Under the pieces are notes generated by a model. That model was not told where the DNA came from. It did not search any database and saw only the letters and a program-made list of their open reading frames with translations. From NCBI GenBank assembly GCA_002105175.1, contig MCGE01000056.1, positions 62,001 through 126,000 on the forward strand: 64,000 bases of DNA, written 5' to 3'. Every line of letters begins with the position of its first letter. The first letter of the stretch is position 1. A program made the translations under genes and the position numbers. This stretch comes from Absidia repens (Eukaryota; Mucoromycota; Mucoromycetes; Mucorales; Cunninghamellaceae). Below, piece by piece: positions 60,685 to 64,000 of this stretch.

Positions 60685-61951
60685 TGTCTTTTTTTTTTTT
60701 TTCTTCATCGGGGAGATAAGCGTCTCTCTTGCTGTCTCTTGGAACTAAATCCAGAATGCCTTACTCATGGACTCTCTTTTTTTTTTCATTATTATTATTT
60801 TTTAATGTGAGACAAGTATTTAGATATTTTCCACGGCCCTGAAAAGCAATATAGACCACCGAAAGAAAAAAAAAAAGGAAATCACTTGATGCCGTGGATT
60901 CACTCTCTTTGTCTCTCAACCCGAAGAGCGACGTTCATAGTACAACCCCACGAGAAAAGAAAAAAAAAACAAAGCCAATGGTAATAGCCATACTTTGATA
61001 ATAGAATTTCAATACTTGTAAAGTATTGCATTAACCTAAAAACAAAAAATGGGATCCCGTGGTCTCACGAGGGGTGGTACTGTATTGTCAATCAGTGAGT
61101 GAGTGGGGGAGACGTTGCATGAATATTAAATAAAAGGGAAAATTGATCCAAATCAGGAGAAGACCGGAGATCGAATTATGCTTATCAACGTTAAACACCT
61201 TTTTTTTTGGTTCGAAGTCCACGAATGGGTATAATTTACACGGACTCCCATTCCAGTCCAGTCCTTTCATGGTAAATACATGGTTCACCACAGGTCTGCA
61301 TGGGAAATAACTGATTAATTTTATTTTCTGATCCACCATATTATCTATGGCATGATAAGTAAAATGATGTAATATGTCCTCACTACCTTTCATTAGTAAC
61401 CATTAATATCCTCTTTTTTAGATAGAAGATAGGGAAAAGGATAGAGGTACCATGAGTCCTTTCCATTTCCTCCCCATTGTGTGTATTTGGAGTGATATTG
61501 AATAAATGGATTCGTGGAGATAGGATATCTATTCCCATAGATCTAATCACACTCGTGATTTTTTTTTTTTTTTCTGTGGGGTGGGATAGATGGTGAGATA
61601 GTTCACAATGGTACCCTACTTTCACAATAGACAAAAATATGTTTTCTCAGAGTAACTTGGGTGCTTTAGGGATTTTAAAAGACAAAGGACTTACTGTTTT
61701 CTTGAATAAGTAAAGGTTGGATGAGTCAAAGACAAAAAAAAAAATGCGCTAGTTTGGACCCATCAAATTTAAATTAAACCTTGTCTTTGACATATATGTA
61801 TGGTCTATTGTTAGAATAGTGAGATTTAGGCAATATATATATATATATACACCATTGCTTCACTAAACTTTTTGGGATATCATATATTTACTGGGTAGCT
61901 AGGGGTACCAGGTTTCTTCGTTGTAAGTGGTATGATGGGTTTACATGGAAA

Positions 61952-62350
61952 GTTTCATTCTCCGGTTCGCGTGGTCTTCAATTTTTTATTTAATTTTCTC
62001 TCACCGCCTTTTTTTCGTTCTTTCTTTCTTTCTCTTTTTTATCAGGACATCATATTCATTGTAGCATCAATGGCGATGCTGGTGATCTTGGATTAGTGGT
62101 TAGAACTTGATTTAGGGGCATTTTAAAAAATGCAAAGCAAACCTCATGGGGAAACCCTTTCATTTTGGATTCAACATTTGGGACTATCCTTATTGGATTC
62201 GCCTTCACCACTTAAGAATAGTGCTCATGGAACCCTCTCTTTATTAGATTAGCTTTGTTTTAGATTATCATAGTTCATATATACTTATGAATAAAATACG
62301 TTTTATCTTTTTCCATTAGCCATTTCTCCTATGTTTTGACTTTCTTGTAG
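61952..62350 (-). repeat. Dispersed repeat family, copy H (diverged)
   Basis: A minus-oriented, more decayed copy. On + its outer end reads TTCTCCGGTTCGCGTGG (mutated CACGTG), then a T/C tract, a partial core (CTCATGGGGAAACCCTTTCA, TTTTGGATTCAACATTTGGG) and an ATGAATAAAATACG unit end. It opposes copy E. Confidence 0.6.
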
Positions 62351-63099
62351 ACTGAGTATACATTCATGTTAAAAAAAAAAAGTTAAGTGCGATATTATGC
62401 AACGTTGGTCTACCTCCGTTCTCAATGCTGTACCTTATGGGTATACACTATGTGCGGCTGTAGGATCGAAGACATGGGTGTGTGTATGTGTAAAAAAAAT
62501 TGACGACTGGGGCCACCACCATATCTCACCTTGGTGGGTTGTCAACTTGTGAACCCGCTTTACGTGCTTAGCTCTCAACGGGAACGGTGAAACTACGGGC
62601 GGGGTGCTTGATATTACTTGTGTTTTATCTTTTTTTTTCCTTTTTCAAAACTTAGTGTCTATTTATTATGTGTCCTAAAATATTGATATGAGAGCCATAA
62701 GGGAAACACGGCGGTAGTAAAAATGGCGAAGCGAATGGGAAATTTAGTTCAGTTTTCCAAGTCAATTATGCTCACATTAAAAGGGCGTTTATGTACCTCT
62801 TGTTACTTTCAGTACTATTACGACGTTTTATTTTATATGAGCCACATCAGACCAGAAAGTTTTATTTTTTTTTATATAAATACAGAACATGTTGTCAAAC
62901 TACTTTTAAAACAAACACTAGTGGTCTCTAAGGATCAAAAATAAATTTTTTCGAGATCACGTCCTAGCTCACAAGCTCACGAACGAGATGCTACGGCTTA
63001 ATATATACTATACTATTCCTACTACTAACAAAGGTTGGAAATAGCAACAACAGTGGAATCTATGCCAACTCATGTTGACAAGCAGGGAATGACATTTTC

Positions 63100-63975
63100 T
63101 GGTGGAACTTTGCTCTTTGCAGAAAATATTGGTACTTGGAAAGTATCTCCAAATACATACATGGTAAAAGAGGGATTATGTTAATAAAAAAAAAACGTAT
63201 TTTGTTGAAGCACATCGCTAGAGTCTAAAACTAAAGACGAGAGGCTTATAGTAACAGGGAAATTAATGGAATAATATATTGCCCGTAGCACGAGAAAGTT
63301 TAGAAAGATATTCAAAATAATCTAAAGATGCACTTTACTGAAGGACATTGGTAGACACTAAACTAAAAGGCAAGGGCGGTTCATAGTGACATGGAATTCA
63401 ATGGAACAATCGTTTGGACGAGGCATGAGGAAATCCAAAGTGAGATTTGATAAAAGATCAACACTAACATAAAGGGAAAATTGTAAAAAAGGGTCTAGTA
63501 CACAATACAAGACATGAGAAATACAAAAGGAATATCTTTAACTGAAACATAAACGCGGTCAAACTCATCAAAAGCGATGATGGTAATAAAAATAAATAAA
63601 CAAACGATCTATTGCACAAGACATGAGAAAGACTATTGGGACATTTTGCATTAAAGCATGTAAAAATAGAAATATTTTATTCAATATAGAGACAAACTAT
63701 GGACAAAGTAACCCTAAACTAAGCTAATGGAGGCATGAAAAAGCCAACTAATGGTAGGTCCCAAATACTAGATCCAAAATGAAAGGGTCTCCCCATACAT
63801 CTTGTCATCTCTGAGCTGAAACCCCTTCTAAACTAGTCCTGCCACTAATCTAAGTCCAATATAACCTGAAAGAAGTGGAATGATGAAGAAGAAAAAAGAG
63901 AAGAAAGAAAAAGAAAGAGAGAAGGAGAAAAAAATTGGGAGTAAATAAACTTCACGTGGGCGGGGATTGAACCAT
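63100..63975 (+). repeat. Dispersed repeat family, copy E
   Basis: A + oriented copy lacking the full 5' block. Five internal units are visible (starting near 63190, 63312, 63436, 63524 and 63640), then the core (about 63720-63860), the purine tract and the terminal CACGTG at 63954-63959, followed by GGCGGGGATTGAACC. Confidence 0.75.
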
Positions 63976-64000
63976 GTTTCTGGTCTCCCGCAATTTTTTT

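Larger units (their letters stand above)
60616..64000. other. Gene-free repeat island 3 (right end)
   Basis: No protein gene is supported in 3.4 kb. It contains the phosphoesterase promoter, repeat copies H (reverse) and E (forward), a TA run (61834-61850) and AT-rich DNA. The window ends just past the outer terminus of copy E. Confidence 0.6.

Noticed and set aside
63950..64000. A tRNA gene at the right edge, suggested by GGTTCAATCC on the minus strand
   Set aside because: No cloverleaf or A box can be seen within the window, and the same motif sits at every repeat terminus. Kept only as a property of the repeat.

Overview
The window looks like nuclear DNA of an early-diverging fungus, most likely Mucoromycota (Mucorales-like). 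The reasons are AT-rich DNA, many 50-110 nt introns with GTAAGT/GTATG donors, frequent CTAAC/CTAAT branch sites and TAG acceptors, long homopolymer tracts, and typical fungal eukaryotic proteins (Lunapark, Nop8/NOL8, Bem3-type RhoGAP, Kre9/Knh1-type GPI protein, a large hybrid histidine kinase). The placement is inferred from gene content. No rRNA, CRISPR array or convincing tRNA gene was seen.

Layout. 1-2.97 kb is gene-free and holds repeat copy A. 3.0-7.9 kb holds CHCHD5, an acidic orphan and a predicted pseudokinase, all on +. 7.9-10.85 kb is gene-free with repeat copy B. 10.85-19.6 kb holds, on -, a small OB-fold protein and a receptor-type hybrid histidine kinase of about 2,028 aa. A two-repeat Myb/SANT gene follows at 20.2-20.8 kb. 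20.8-27.5 kb is a repeat island (copies J, F, C, I). 27.5-49.3 kb is the gene-dense core: DCAF-like WD40, small Tyr-rich protein, Lunapark, eL32, CC2D1/Lgd, NOL8, LSM7, NUP58/Nup49, Ctr copper transporter and a Kre9/Knh1-like cell-wall protein. 49.3-55.3 kb is a second repeat island (G, D). 55.3-60.6 kb holds a Bem3-like RhoGAP and a secreted phosphoesterase. 60.6-64 kb is a third island (H, E).

Genes were rebuilt by joining exons so that splice phases agree across every junction. Eighteen protein-coding genes are called. The one place where the phases fail is a single-base discrepancy in the histidine kinase near 13,240.

The most striking locus is the histidine kinase. It has two periplasmic-binding-like domains outside, a Cys-rich stalk, one membrane segment, a kinase-homology domain and signalling coiled coil very like those of animal receptor guanylyl cyclases, and then a histidine kinase plus receivers where the cyclase would be. 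The second notable feature is an undescribed-looking non-coding repeat family of about 1 kb with at least ten copies. Six copies form three outward-facing inverted pairs, as expected of a long-terminal-inverted-repeat element.

The genes do not form one pathway. Several are informational housekeeping genes (eL32, NOL8, LSM7, NUP58), others serve membranes and trafficking (Lunapark, CC2D1, Bem3), and others face the environment (histidine kinase, copper transporter, cell-wall protein, secreted phosphatase).
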